DNA of 64,000 bases from JANQIO01 sp038746745 (GTDB lineage Bacteria; Pseudomonadota; Gammaproteobacteria; Pseudomonadales; Halieaceae): assembly GCA_038746745.1 (NCBI GenBank), contig JBCDKJ010000002.1, positions 1 to 64,000 on the forward strand. The letters run 5' to 3'. A program made the translations under genes and the position numbers. The number at the start of each line of letters is the position of its first letter. The first letter of the stretch is position 1. This document shows positions 45,091 to 53,769 of the stretch, piece by piece. The notes below the pieces were generated by a model, which saw only the letters and a program-made list of their open reading frames with translations, was not told where the DNA came from and ran no database searches.

Positions 45091-45115
45091 CGGCGCCTTC
45101 TGGCGCCGTTTTTTT
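45091..45115 (+). terminator. Rho-independent terminator of the H1-like gene
   Basis: A perfect 7-bp GC stem (CGGCGCC, loop TTCT, GGCGCCG) followed by seven T residues, starting 22 bases after the H1-like stop. This is a textbook intrinsic terminator. Confidence 0.92.
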
Positions 45116-45180
45116 AGCGCTGGCTAAAGCACCCTCACCACGTATGCCCGCATTCGAGCCGAAATATTAAGGAGATTACT

Positions 45181-45495
45181 GTGTCCGATGTTCCCGCCTA
45201 TGTCGTCGCTAACTTCCAAATCGATGACGCTGATACCTATCGTCAATATGAAAAAGGTTTCTTCCCCATCCTGCAGCGCCATGAGGGGGAGTTTTTTACC
45301 TATGACGATAGCACCGTCACCTTTGAAGGTAGCGCCCCCCGCAGTGGCCGCATGGTGCTCTTCAAGTTCCCTTCCGCAGAGAAAGCCAAGGCCTGGTACA
45401 ACGATCCCGATTACCAGGCGCTTTCAGAACATCGGCGCGCTGGCACACGGCTGGAGTTTCTAACCATGTTGCACGGCCTGCCGCCGCGCGGCTGA
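45181..45495 (+). CDS. DUF1330 protein
   Basis: A 104-residue protein of the dimeric alpha/beta-barrel DUF1330 family. AYVVANFQIDDADTYRQY and RMVLFKFPSAEKAKAWYNDP are typical, as is the closing region. GTG 45181 has AAGGAGATTACT upstream, a strong site. It lies tail to tail with the TetR gene (three bases apart). The biochemical role of the family is not established. Confidence 0.88.
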   Translation: MSDVPAYVVANFQIDDADTYRQYEKGFFPILQRHEGEFFTYDDSTVTFEGSAPRSGRMVLFKFPSAEKAKAWYNDPDYQALSEHRRAGTRLEFLTMLHGLPPRG

Positions 45496-45498
45496 GGT

Positions 45499-46164
45499 TC
45501 AGGGCTCGATCACGCTGGTGAAAAGCTGTCGGGCTTCGTCAAGCTGAGCTGCAACAGGTACTTCAGGATTGAGCGCCCAATTCACCACAATGGTATTGGC
45601 CGTGCCCATGACCATGTCTGCGAGCAGGCCAGGCGTAAATCGGCTGGTGGTGTCGCCAGCGGCCTGCCCCTGGGCAAAGACGCCGGCCAGATAGTCTCTC
45701 AGTGACTCACTGATTTGCCGAAGGTGGTTGTCGGCGTCCAGATTGCCAGGCACGGCCAGAATTAAAGCGCGGTCTATATCGCTATAGCTGGCCAGGTTGT
45801 CTTCCATGTACGACAGCATGGCCTCCACCCGTGCCAGAGTCCCTACGGGCGTATTCATCACACGCTGCATCATGTCATCGGCGGTGAACCAAACCCGGCT
45901 GTAGCTCAGGGATTGGAGCAGGGCGGTCTTGTTAGGGTAGTGGCCGTAAAAAGTTCTGCGGGCCACCTTCGCCGCATCACAGATTTGCTCAATGCTAACG
46001 TCGTCAATGCCCTGTCGTCTGAACAGATCATAGGCGGCGCGCTCAATCCGGTCTCTAATCTCCAGCTTGCGCTTCTCGCGCCGCCCCAGTTGCTGGTCTC
46101 CCGGTTCACCTTGTATGACCGCTGCCGGAAGTTGTTCTGTTGTGTCCATGGTGGTCTGTTGCAT
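45499..46164 (-). CDS. TetR-family transcriptional regulator
   Basis: A 221-residue TetR protein. The helix-turn-helix covers about residues 35-80 (AAYDLFRRQGIDDVSIEQIC, then FYGHYPNKTALLQSL). The 30-residue polar amino extension is not conserved, and an alternative start at codon 6 is possible. The ligand is unknown. It is divergent from the Rieske oxygenase and probably regulates that gene and itself through the 205-base gap, which contains AT-rich palindromic bits but no operator that I can place firmly. Confidence 0.85.
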   Translation of the reverse strand: MQQTTMDTTEQLPAAVIQGEPGDQQLGRREKRKLEIRDRIERAAYDLFRRQGIDDVSIEQICDAAKVARRTFYGHYPNKTALLQSLSYSRVWFTADDMMQRVMNTPVGTLARVEAMLSYMEDNLASYSDIDRALILAVPGNLDADNHLRQISESLRDYLAGVFAQGQAAGDTTSRFTPGLLADMVMGTANTIVVNWALNPEVPVAAQLDEARQLFTSVIEP

Positions 46165-46369
46165 ACCCCTGTGCTATCCGCTATAAAAGTATACAAATGT
46201 GCACGATTGCTCAAGTGTGCCTCTGATCGGCCGTCGCCGCTCGGGTATGGGTTGTAGCCAGACAGGGACAAGTCCAGCTGCGTAGTAAAGAAGACACACC
46301 GGCATTGCAATATCGACAGTATCCGAGCGAGTTTCCGTACTCGCTGACGAGTAACCCGGAGGCAAGGTT

Positions 46370-47344
46370 ATGAACAGTATCCACGAACCCATCAATACGA
46401 CAGCGCTGCTCGGCGAATGCGAGTCGAAAGACCAGGCACCGCTACCGTTTCCCATGGGATGGTATTCGGTGGAGCGCGCGCACAATCTGTTAAAAGGACA
46501 GGTGAAAGCCATCTATGCGTTCGACCGTGAATTAGTGCTGTACCGCACGCGCGAAGGGCAGGCGGTAGTGCTGGATGCATTCTGCCCACATCTGGGTGCA
46601 CACCTGGGGCACGGTGGCCGTGTGATCGGCGAAGACCTTCGCTGTCCCTTCCATGGCTGGAAGTTCGGACCCGAGGGAACGTGCACAGAGATTCCCTACT
46701 GCGAGGATATCCCCGAGCGTGCCCGGCTCCGCAAGTGGCACGTTAGCGAGACCAATGGAGACATCATGGTGTGGTACCACCCAGCCGGCGAACCGCCCGC
46801 CTGGGAGATGGAGGCCATCCCGGAACTCAGCAGTGACGAGTGGAGCGAGCCACAGTACTGGGAGTTTACGATTCCCAATCACGTGCAGAATATCGCTGAG
46901 AATGTATGCGACCCGGAGCACTTCCAGTACGTACACAAGCAGGCCGAAACACCGCCCAGTGAGGTGACGATTGCAGAGAATGGTCGCACTTTGACGCTGG
47001 TGGCAGATGCCAAGGACGCTGACCCGCCCAATATATTGACGGCGATTGTCGAGAATCCCGGTCTGGCGTTGGTAAGAACCCACTACGCCCCGGGTGCAGA
47101 AATGATTGTCTACTCGACCGCTCAGCCGACCAAGCCAAACGAAACACACATGCGCTGGACGCTGACCGTCCGCAAGGAGATTGTGGATCTGGCGGGCGAT
47201 GATGTGATGGAAGGTATTAAGAACGGTATCTTTGATGACTATCCTATCTGGGAGCACAAGATCTACCGGGAGAAGCCCATTTTCTGCAAAGGCGACAAGA
47301 CGCTCGTGATGTTCAGGAAATGGGTGAGGCAGTTTTACCTGTAA
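46370..47344 (+). CDS. Rieske non-haem iron oxygenase alpha subunit, KshA-like but short
   Basis: A 324-residue protein. The Rieske [2Fe-2S] ligands are C72-H74 and C92-H95 (CPHLGAH, CPFHGWKF). The mononuclear iron region is EN..DPEHFQYVH, with D181, H184 and H189. KshA-type 3-ketosteroid 9-alpha-hydroxylases and related Rieske desaturases have the same order but are around 380-400 residues, so the carboxy-terminal region is compact here. It needs a reductase, which is not in the window. ADC-family and TetR genes flank it. A steroid substrate is possible but unproven. Confidence 0.88.
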   Translation: MNSIHEPINTTALLGECESKDQAPLPFPMGWYSVERAHNLLKGQVKAIYAFDRELVLYRTREGQAVVLDAFCPHLGAHLGHGGRVIGEDLRCPFHGWKFGPEGTCTEIPYCEDIPERARLRKWHVSETNGDIMVWYHPAGEPPAWEMEAIPELSSDEWSEPQYWEFTIPNHVQNIAENVCDPEHFQYVHKQAETPPSEVTIAENGRTLTLVADAKDADPPNILTAIVENPGLALVRTHYAPGAEMIVYSTAQPTKPNETHMRWTLTVRKEIVDLAGDDVMEGIKNGIFDDYPIWEHKIYREKPIFCKGDKTLVMFRKWVRQFYL

Positions 47345-47407
47345 CGCTATATCACCGCATCCATAATCGCGGGGCCTTGACCCCCACATAACAGCGAGGA
47401 AATACGC

Positions 47408-48199
47408 ATGAGCGACCAACCTAGTGGACCTACCGGGGACATCATCAACTGGCCAATGTTGAAGGTGGTGTACCGTACCGACCCCGACAAAATTGCCGCA
47501 TTACTTCCGCCTGGTATCGATCCCGGTGCCAAGCCGCACGTCAACCTGACCATCTACAACTTCCCGGTTCCAGACGTGCCCGAGTACGGCATCGTTACTA
47601 CCGTCGACGCCGACTACAACGGCACTGCCGGCGAGTACACACTGGGCTACGGAATTGACCAGGAGTCGGCGATTTTCATTTCTCAGGAGACCAACGGTCA
47701 GCCTAAGTACCCCTGTGAGACTCACTATTATCGGATGATGGACAAAGTCCACGCCCGCTGCGTTCATCAGGGCTACACCTTTGTCGAGTTCGACGGCCAG
47801 GCCACTGGCGAAGACGAGCCCATGGACGAGTGGGTACAGAACGAATGGTGGATCAAGGCCTCGCGAGCGGTGAGCGTTGGTGGCCCGGCTACCGGCTTTG
47901 ATTTCCCGCCCCACGTAGTGCACGTGGCCAGTAAATATGGCACTCAACGCCGGGAGAGAGTTAACGGCACCCTGTTGCTGCGCGACAGCCCCTGGGACCC
48001 CCTGGCGAGCAAACTGCCCATGCGCGAACAAGTGTCCGCTCACCTGTGGTGGCCTATCTTTCTGGATCGTCAGATCACCCTCGCTGGCGCTCTGGATCCA
48101 GAAGGCTTTCTGCCCTTTGCCGACACCATTTCCGGCTCCCGCTGGCCCGGCGTTAACGGTGCACCTGCTCCGGAAGTCGCCAAGTCGGAAGCAGCCTAG
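47408..48199 (+). CDS. Acetoacetate decarboxylase (ADC)-family protein
   Basis: A 263-residue ADC-fold protein. The segment NGQPKYPCE near residue 97 holds the lysine that corresponds to the Schiff-base Lys of acetoacetate decarboxylase, and DPDKIAALLPPGI near residue 25 and PHVNLTIYNF are family features. Many ADC-like proteins are not decarboxylases but aldolase-dehydratases or of unknown role. RBS GAGGAAATACGC lies before the ATG. It follows the Rieske oxygenase gene by 63 bases, so they are probably co-transcribed, and ends in a strong terminator. Confidence 0.85.
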   Translation: MSDQPSGPTGDIINWPMLKVVYRTDPDKIAALLPPGIDPGAKPHVNLTIYNFPVPDVPEYGIVTTVDADYNGTAGEYTLGYGIDQESAIFISQETNGQPKYPCETHYYRMMDKVHARCVHQGYTFVEFDGQATGEDEPMDEWVQNEWWIKASRAVSVGGPATGFDFPPHVVHVASKYGTQRRERVNGTLLLRDSPWDPLASKLPMREQVSAHLWWPIFLDRQITLAGALDPEGFLPFADTISGSRWPGVNGAPAPEVAKSEAA

Positions 48200-48226
48200 G
48201 GACGGCGGCCACTACGGCAATCAAAA

Positions 48227-48255
48227 AAGCCCCGCCTGGTGCGGGGCTTTTTTTT
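48227..48255 (+). terminator. Rho-independent terminator after the Rieske-ADC unit
   Basis: A 9-bp stem (AAGCCCCGC, loop CTGGT, GCGGGGCTT) running into eight T residues, with A residues before the stem, so it could work in both directions. It follows the ADC-family stop by 27 bases. Confidence 0.93.
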
Positions 48256-48380
48256 GGATACCTGGCGAGCATTTTCACCGATATTGAGTGCACTTAGCCT
48301 TACCTACTCGGCACCATATCCAGCATGCAGCGCCTGGCCCGGCATGTGAAAATAGTTATCCGCTGTAAAAGAGAACCACC

Positions 48381-49175
48381 ATGGACCATCTCCCCCGCAA
48401 ACTCGACTTCGAAGGTGCCCATAACTTTCGTGATATGGGCGGTTACCCACTTACCAGTGGTCACCGGGTACGCGATGGCTGGCTGTTTCGCTCCGATCAT
48501 CTGGGTCGTCTTACCGACGCTGACCAGACATTGCTGGATAAGGTGGGAGTACGAACCGTTATCGACCTGCGCCGTCAGGAAGAACGTGACGAAATACTGG
48601 ATCGAATCGACAACCCCGACGTAAATCAGATTTGGCTACCGGTCAGTGCCGAAGCAGCCGATGTGGTCACTCTGCGCCGCAGTCTGGAGCGCGGCGAGAT
48701 GGGCCCGGATGATGCGGTGGAGTTCTTGCGACTCGCTAACCGTCAGTTTGTAGAACTGTTCAGTGACGTGTTTAGCGAGTTCCTGCATCTGCTGCTTGAT
48801 GAGACACACTACCCGATCGTATTCCACTGTTCCGCAGGCAAGGACAGAGTCGGCTTCGCGGCGGCCATGACCCTGTTTGCTCTGGGCGCCGACGAAGACA
48901 CCGTTATGCACGATTATCTAGCGACCAATCACATTACCGCGAATTACGTTGACGGCTTGATTGATGGCGTTATGGAGATGCCGGGCTATGGCAAGAAACT
49001 GACGGGCCAGGCCCTGCGCAAGTTAATGCAGGTGGAACCCGATTATCTTGGTGGGGCGCTGCAGATCATGCAGGCGCAATACGGGAGTGTGCACGCTTAC
49101 CTTGAAGAAGGCCTGGGACTTAAGCCAGAAAAACGCGCCCAGCTGCAGCAGCTTCTGCTGGAACCAAGCGCATAG
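48381..49175 (+). CDS. Protein tyrosine/serine phosphatase (Y_phosphatase3 type)
   Basis: A 264-residue phosphatase with the P-loop HCSAGKDRVG, catalytic C150 and R156. The opening EGAHNFRDMGGYPL is typical of the bacterial lipid-or-tyrosine phosphatase family (MptpB-like). The general acid cannot be fixed by eye. It is preceded by a weak AGAGAACC site and followed by AlkB on the same strand 57 bases downstream. The target is unknown. Confidence 0.88.
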   Translation: MDHLPRKLDFEGAHNFRDMGGYPLTSGHRVRDGWLFRSDHLGRLTDADQTLLDKVGVRTVIDLRRQEERDEILDRIDNPDVNQIWLPVSAEAADVVTLRRSLERGEMGPDDAVEFLRLANRQFVELFSDVFSEFLHLLLDETHYPIVFHCSAGKDRVGFAAAMTLFALGADEDTVMHDYLATNHITANYVDGLIDGVMEMPGYGKKLTGQALRKLMQVEPDYLGGALQIMQAQYGSVHAYLEEGLGLKPEKRAQLQQLLLEPSA

Positions 49176-49231
49176 AAGTCATCGAGATACGATCGATATA
49201 CTGCTTCTTTTTGTCTGAACAGGGGTCAGGC

Positions 49232-49840
49232 GTGAGTCTTGAACTCTTCGATGAGCCGCAAGCGCTGCCAATGCCCGATGCAGAGGTGTTGTATTGGCCG
49301 CAACCGCCGCTGGACATAGACGCTGGCGAAACACTCGCGCAGCTTGTGGACGAGACCCAGTGGCGGCAGGACGATGTCAAAATTTTTGGAAAAACATACG
49401 CACAGCCTCGCTTGCACGCGTGGCATGGTGACGCTGATAGTCAGTACACGTACTCCGGCCTGACACTTCAACCAGAACCCTGGACGCCATTGCTCCAAAC
49501 CCTGCGCAATGCCGTTAGTAAGGTCAGCGGCGCCTCATTCAACAGCGTATTGCTGAATCTTTACCGTGATGGGCGCGACAGCATGGGCATGCACGCCGAC
49601 GATGAACGCGAGCTGGGACCCAATCCGGTGATCGCGTCCTTGAGCTTTGGAGAAGAGCGTGTGCTCACCTTTAAGCACCGCCAGCGCAGGGAGCTTGAGT
49701 CGGTCAAATTGCCGCTGGGGCATGGCAGCCTTTTGCTGATGCGGGGTGCAACACAGCACCACTGGAAACATGGCATCGCCAAGCTCAGCCGATCCTGTGG
49801 GCCGCGTCTCAATTTGACCTTTCGCCAGGTAAACCCCTAG
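49232..49840 (+). CDS. alkB: AlkB-type alpha-ketoglutarate/Fe(II) dioxygenase
   Basis: About 202 residues from GTG 49232, which has AGGGG-type sequence upstream; TTG 49211 is an alternative. The fold is that of oxidative nucleic-acid demethylases. The iron ligands are HxD in MHADDE and H in HHWKHGI, and the 2-oxoglutarate arginine lies in RLNLTFR near the end. NLYRDGRDSMG and SLSFGEERVLTFKHR are family signatures. It probably repairs 1-methyladenine and 3-methylcytosine. A GST gene lies 24 bases downstream. Confidence 0.9.
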   Translation: MSLELFDEPQALPMPDAEVLYWPQPPLDIDAGETLAQLVDETQWRQDDVKIFGKTYAQPRLHAWHGDADSQYTYSGLTLQPEPWTPLLQTLRNAVSKVSGASFNSVLLNLYRDGRDSMGMHADDERELGPNPVIASLSFGEERVLTFKHRQRRELESVKLPLGHGSLLLMRGATQHHWKHGIAKLSRSCGPRLNLTFRQVNP

Positions 49841-49864
49841 CCATTCGACAGCGAGGTGAGCCTT

Positions 49865-50533
49865 ATGGCCATAGCGTCTCTGACTCTCTACCACTACCCG
49901 ATGACGCGCAGTGCCCGCGCGCGTTGGGCCCTGCTAGAAACTGTTGGCGACGACTTCACCCTTGATCGGGTCGAGCTGTTTAAAGGTGCCCAGTACAGCG
50001 ACGCCTACCTGGCGCGCAATCCAAACCATGCGGTTCCCTTGTTGGCGGTCACATTTACCGACGGCAGTACGCTGGACATGATTGAAAGTGCGGCCATGGT
50101 GAGCTGGCTGGCGGACGCATTCCCTGAGAAAGCTCTGGCACCGGCACCAGGGCCCTCCGCTGAGCGCGCTGAGTATCAGCAAATGTTGTATTTCGCGGGG
50201 TCGTGGATGGACATGATGCTGTGGCAGATGCGAGTTCATGAGAGTCTGCTGCCAGAATCTGAGCGTGATGCTCGCACCGTGGCGCGCTATCGCGACAAGT
50301 TTGCTACCGAGGTCGAGCCACAGTTGCTGAAGCGCCTGGACAGTAGTCCCTTTATTTGCGGCGAGCGCTTTTCTGCTGCGGATATCGTGATGGGACACAA
50401 CGTGCGCTGGGCCAGCGTGTACAAGCTATGCGGCGATAGCCGCTTTCAAGACTATCTGGGCAGGCTCGCCGATCGACCGGCGTACCAACGCGCCTTCGAT
50501 GATGCTGATAGTTTTAGTTCGGCGAATACCTGA
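49865..50533 (+). CDS. Glutathione S-transferase family protein
   Basis: About 222 residues from ATG 49865, whose site GAGGTG is eight bases upstream. Residues 1-80 form the thioredoxin-like domain (LYHYPMTRSARARWALLE, with Ser or Tyr at the usual catalytic position, and NPNHAVPLL with the cis-Pro, then IESAAMVSWLAD). The helical domain follows. It probably conjugates or reduces hydrophobic electrophiles. It is close behind AlkB on the same strand. Confidence 0.87.
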   Translation: MAIASLTLYHYPMTRSARARWALLETVGDDFTLDRVELFKGAQYSDAYLARNPNHAVPLLAVTFTDGSTLDMIESAAMVSWLADAFPEKALAPAPGPSAERAEYQQMLYFAGSWMDMMLWQMRVHESLLPESERDARTVARYRDKFATEVEPQLLKRLDSSPFICGERFSAADIVMGHNVRWASVYKLCGDSRFQDYLGRLADRPAYQRAFDDADSFSSANT

Positions 50534-50586
50534 CCGCAGGACACTCTGCTATAAGCGCTCGCGCGGAATGAGAATTATGGAATAGT

Positions 50587-51357
50587 CTACCAACCCTCGG
50601 TGTCGTGTATGTTCTTCCATATCAGTCCTGGCGCAAAGCGCCGCATCAGCGCCCCCATGCGCGTTTGCCGATTCACCAACACCATGAAGCGCCCTTTGGC
50701 CAGGTCCTTCTCAATCGCATTGAGCACCACGTCTGGCGTTATTTCCTGCCCCTCCGTGCGCTCCATTAACTTGGGCCAGGCTGTTGCCTTGCCCTGGTCC
50801 AGCAGTGGTGTCGCCACCGGCGGTGGGCACACGCAGGCAAAGCGCACCCCAGAATCACGGTTTTCGTGGTAGAGCACTTCCGTGTAAAACACCACTGCCG
50901 CTTTGCTGGCGTTGTAACCGCCCATCAGCATTGCAGGGATCAGCCCTGCAGCAGACGCAAAGCTGACAAAGTCTCCGCGGCCGCGCCGGATCATGCCAGG
51001 CAGCGTGGCACGCGTGATATTCACCAGCCCGCCGTAGTTGATGCTCATCATCTTATTGGTCACCGCTGGGTCTTGCTCGGTAAGCTTGCCAAAGGGCATG
51101 ATCGCCGCACAGTTGTAGACCCGCTCCAGCGGACCATGCCGCTGCTCGAACTCCTGCACTGCCGCGCATACGGCCTCATAGTCGGTGATGTCGACAGGGT
51201 AAACGTGGATACTCTCGTAGCCCTCCGCCGTTTCCCGCAGGCCCGCTTCGTTGACGTCGAGAATGGCTACCTGCCGGCCTTGTTCGGCAAATCGCCGTGC
51301 GGCAGCTCGGCCCATGCCACTGCCGCCACCGGTAATCAATGCTGGTCCTGTCGTCAT
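50587..51357 (-). CDS. Short-chain dehydrogenase/reductase
   Basis: A 256-residue classical SDR. The coenzyme motif TGGGSGMGRAAA is at residues 9-20, NCAA is near residue 82, and catalytic Ser and YNASK follow near 140 and 155. D39-type residue ILDVNEAG suggests NAD rather than NADP. The substrate is unknown; the last 50 residues include hydrophobic helices that may hold a lipid-like substrate or the membrane. It stands alone, convergent with the GST gene. Confidence 0.88.
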   Translation of the reverse strand: MTTGPALITGGGSGMGRAAARRFAEQGRQVAILDVNEAGLRETAEGYESIHVYPVDITDYEAVCAAVQEFEQRHGPLERVYNCAAIMPFGKLTEQDPAVTNKMMSINYGGLVNITRATLPGMIRRGRGDFVSFASAAGLIPAMLMGGYNASKAAVVFYTEVLYHENRDSGVRFACVCPPPVATPLLDQGKATAWPKLMERTEGQEITPDVVLNAIEKDLAKGRFMVLVNRQTRMGALMRRFAPGLIWKNIHDTEGW

Positions 51358-51542
51358 TATTGTTGTCTTCCTGTATGAGTGAAACGCGGGTGCGTCATGC
51401 TAGATCAGGGACATTTGTCAGGTCCACTGCACAGTGTTGTTGCTTTTTCATGTCAGTAGTGCTGGTTCTGCAGGCTGTCCCCCGATTTGAGCGCTGTTGC
51501 GCAGCGCACGGCCAGGCCACAATGGCGCTGTGGGTACGCCAC

Positions 51543-52445
51543 TTACGCCGGGTCTCTGCGCAGGGCCTGGCACATGCAGTGCACCGAACCGCCACCCGCG
51601 GCAATCATAGACACATCCGGGTCGAATACTTCAAGGCCCTCTGCGCGGCACTGCGCAATCAGTGTTTGATTACCTGCAGGAATCAATACCCGCTCGTTGC
51701 CCAGGGCAACAATATTGGTGCCCATATTCATGGCGTCACCGTAGCTGATATCGAGGATACGAATACCGTGTGCCCGCAGCGTCGCAACGAAGTCGGGCTC
51801 TACAGCTTCCACGCATACTACCGCCAAATCCTCGGCCAGCATGCCCATTTGCACATCGAGGTGTAAAAAATGTGGATCAAAGGCGTAACTCAGGAATTCC
51901 CAGCCCTCGGCTTCAAACCATTGGCGCAGCTGCGCCACCGCGGGTTCGATGGAGCGCTCACCCGAGAAACCGCAAGCAGCGAGCCCCGGCTTGAGCAGCA
52001 TGAAGTCGCCGCCTTCAATATTGCCAGCGGTCACCATATCGTAGATGGGAATGCCGTGCTCCAGGTAAAAACGCAGAACTGCCGCATACTCGCCACGTCG
52101 ATACGACTTTGCAAGCTGCATGATGATGGCGCCCCAGGGGGTCATCACGCTCGAGTCCCGAGCATAGATTTGGTAGGGAAGCCCGGCTTCAGGCTGCAGC
52201 GTATGCACCTTGACGCCGGCCTGCACGTAAGCGGCGATCATCTCCCGATACTGCGCCTCCGCTACCGCTTTATCAAACACCAGGCCGGTGCGCTCGCTGC
52301 GCTGGGCTACGGCGTTTCCCGGTGTCCAGCTGTAGAAGTCGACAGGTCCAACCAGCAGGTCGCGCAGCCGACCGTGCTCGCTGTCAATTCCCCAGGGGGC
52401 GGCCGTGGGCGTGCCGCCGCCCTCCTGCCGGTTTTGTAAAAGCAT
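51543..52445 (-). CDS. Arginine deiminase-fold amidinotransferase/DDAH-like protein
   Basis: A 300-residue protein of the guanidino-group modifying superfamily. YARDSSVMTPWGAII near residue 95 and GNIEGGDFMLL near 140 hold conserved acidic and Arg residues. The HCMC motif near residue 290 supplies the nucleophilic Cys. Relatives are dimethylargininases, arginine deiminases and amidinotransferases; the exact reaction cannot be chosen. It is divergent from the dipeptidase gene. Confidence 0.85.
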   Translation of the reverse strand: MLLQNRQEGGGTPTAAPWGIDSEHGRLRDLLVGPVDFYSWTPGNAVAQRSERTGLVFDKAVAEAQYREMIAAYVQAGVKVHTLQPEAGLPYQIYARDSSVMTPWGAIIMQLAKSYRRGEYAAVLRFYLEHGIPIYDMVTAGNIEGGDFMLLKPGLAACGFSGERSIEPAVAQLRQWFEAEGWEFLSYAFDPHFLHLDVQMGMLAEDLAVVCVEAVEPDFVATLRAHGIRILDISYGDAMNMGTNIVALGNERVLIPAGNQTLIAQCRAEGLEVFDPDVSMIAAGGGSVHCMCQALRRDPA

Positions 52446-52548
52446 GCAGCAAACCTCAGAAATCCTGGCGCGATAGATATACTAAGCGTCACCGAAATTT
52501 GCGCTGGGGGCAACACGTCAGCGCCAGCAGAGGAACTTGATTCTAAAA

Positions 52549-53715
52549 ATGAGAAAAGCGCTGATTGCGGTACCGCTGATAATACTCTTACTGGGTCTCA
52601 TGGGTACTTTCTGGCTAGGCCCCGAATACACCGATCGCAGCATGAACCGCGTGGACCGCAGCCAGCCGCTGCCCGCGGTGACCGATGCTGCCAGAGCCTT
52701 GCACCAGAACCTGCTGGTAGTCGATTTGCATGCGGACCCGTTGCTGTGGAAGCGCGACCTGTTGCAGCGACTGCCCTATGGCCAGGTGGATCTGCCGCGT
52801 TTGCAGGAAGGCAATGTCAGCCTGCAGGTGTTTGGCTCGCCTACTAAAACGCCCCGCAATCTGAACTACGATTCCAACCCTTCTGATAGCGATATGCTGG
52901 TCTGGCTCATCATCTTCAACGCGCAACCGCTGCGCACCTGGTTCAGTCTGTACGAGCGGGCCCGCTTTCACGCACAAAAATTGAGTGCACTGGTGGACCG
53001 CGGTGACGGAAGAATGATGGCCGTACGCAGCGCGCAGGAGCTACAGCAACTGATTGCTGCTCGCCAGTTAGGAGCACCGGTCGTGGGCGGCCTGCTGGGT
53101 CTTGAGGGTGCTCATGCATTGGAGGGCAAGCTGGAAAACCTCGATGGTTTGTACGCGGCAGGTTATCGAATGATCGGGTTAGCGCACTTTTTTGACAATG
53201 AAGTCGCGGGCTCGATGCACGGCGAGGGAAAGACAGGGCTGACGCCTCTGGGTCGAGCGGTGGTGCAGCGCGCTGAGTCCCTAGGCATGATTATAGATAT
53301 TGCACACGCCAGCAACGCAGCAGTGAACGACGTGTTTGATATGGCGACGCGGCCGGTGGTGGTGTCCCATGGCGGCGTGCGCGCTATGTGTGATTACAAC
53401 CGTAATCTATCCGACGCGCAGTTGCGCAGGCTTGCCAGCAATGGCGGCGTCATTGGGATTGGGTACTGGGATGCTGCTGTCTGCGACCCGAGCCCAGCGG
53501 GTATTGTGCAGGCGATGACCTATGTGCGCGGACTGATTGGCGTTGAGCATATTGCACTGGGATCGGATTTCGATGGCACGGTTACCACCAGGTTTGATAC
53601 CAGCGAGCTGGTGCAGTTGACGCAGGCGTTGCTGGACGCCGGATACACGGACGAGGAAATCCGGCTCATCATGGGCGGTAATGCGCTGCGCGTGCTGCAA
53701 AGCGGCTTACCCTGA
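52549..53715 (+). CDS. Membrane dipeptidase (peptidase M19)
   Basis: About 388 residues from ATG 52549, though a TTG at 52537 is possible; an AGAGGA site lies between ideal distances for the two. It begins with a hydrophobic segment (ALIAVPLIILLLGLMG) that anchors or exports it. Zinc ligands appear in VVDLHADPLLW, the bridging Glu in GLEGAHALEG, and His in VVSHGGVRAMCDYNRN; GSDFDGT closes the site. The enzyme hydrolyses dipeptides or beta-lactam-like bonds. It heads a five-gene same-strand run to 58490. Confidence 0.9.
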   Translation: MRKALIAVPLIILLLGLMGTFWLGPEYTDRSMNRVDRSQPLPAVTDAARALHQNLLVVDLHADPLLWKRDLLQRLPYGQVDLPRLQEGNVSLQVFGSPTKTPRNLNYDSNPSDSDMLVWLIIFNAQPLRTWFSLYERARFHAQKLSALVDRGDGRMMAVRSAQELQQLIAARQLGAPVVGGLLGLEGAHALEGKLENLDGLYAAGYRMIGLAHFFDNEVAGSMHGEGKTGLTPLGRAVVQRAESLGMIIDIAHASNAAVNDVFDMATRPVVVSHGGVRAMCDYNRNLSDAQLRRLASNGGVIGIGYWDAAVCDPSPAGIVQAMTYVRGLIGVEHIALGSDFDGTVTTRFDTSELVQLTQALLDAGYTDEEIRLIMGGNALRVLQSGLP

Positions 53716-53769
53716 GTTCCCGCCGAATCGCGTAGAATGCTCGTTTGGACCGAAGCCTGAGGTGCATCG

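Noticed and set aside
46165..46369. Operator for the TetR regulator in the Rieske divergent gap
   Set aside because: GTATAC is present but its flanks are not symmetric, so I could not define a site.
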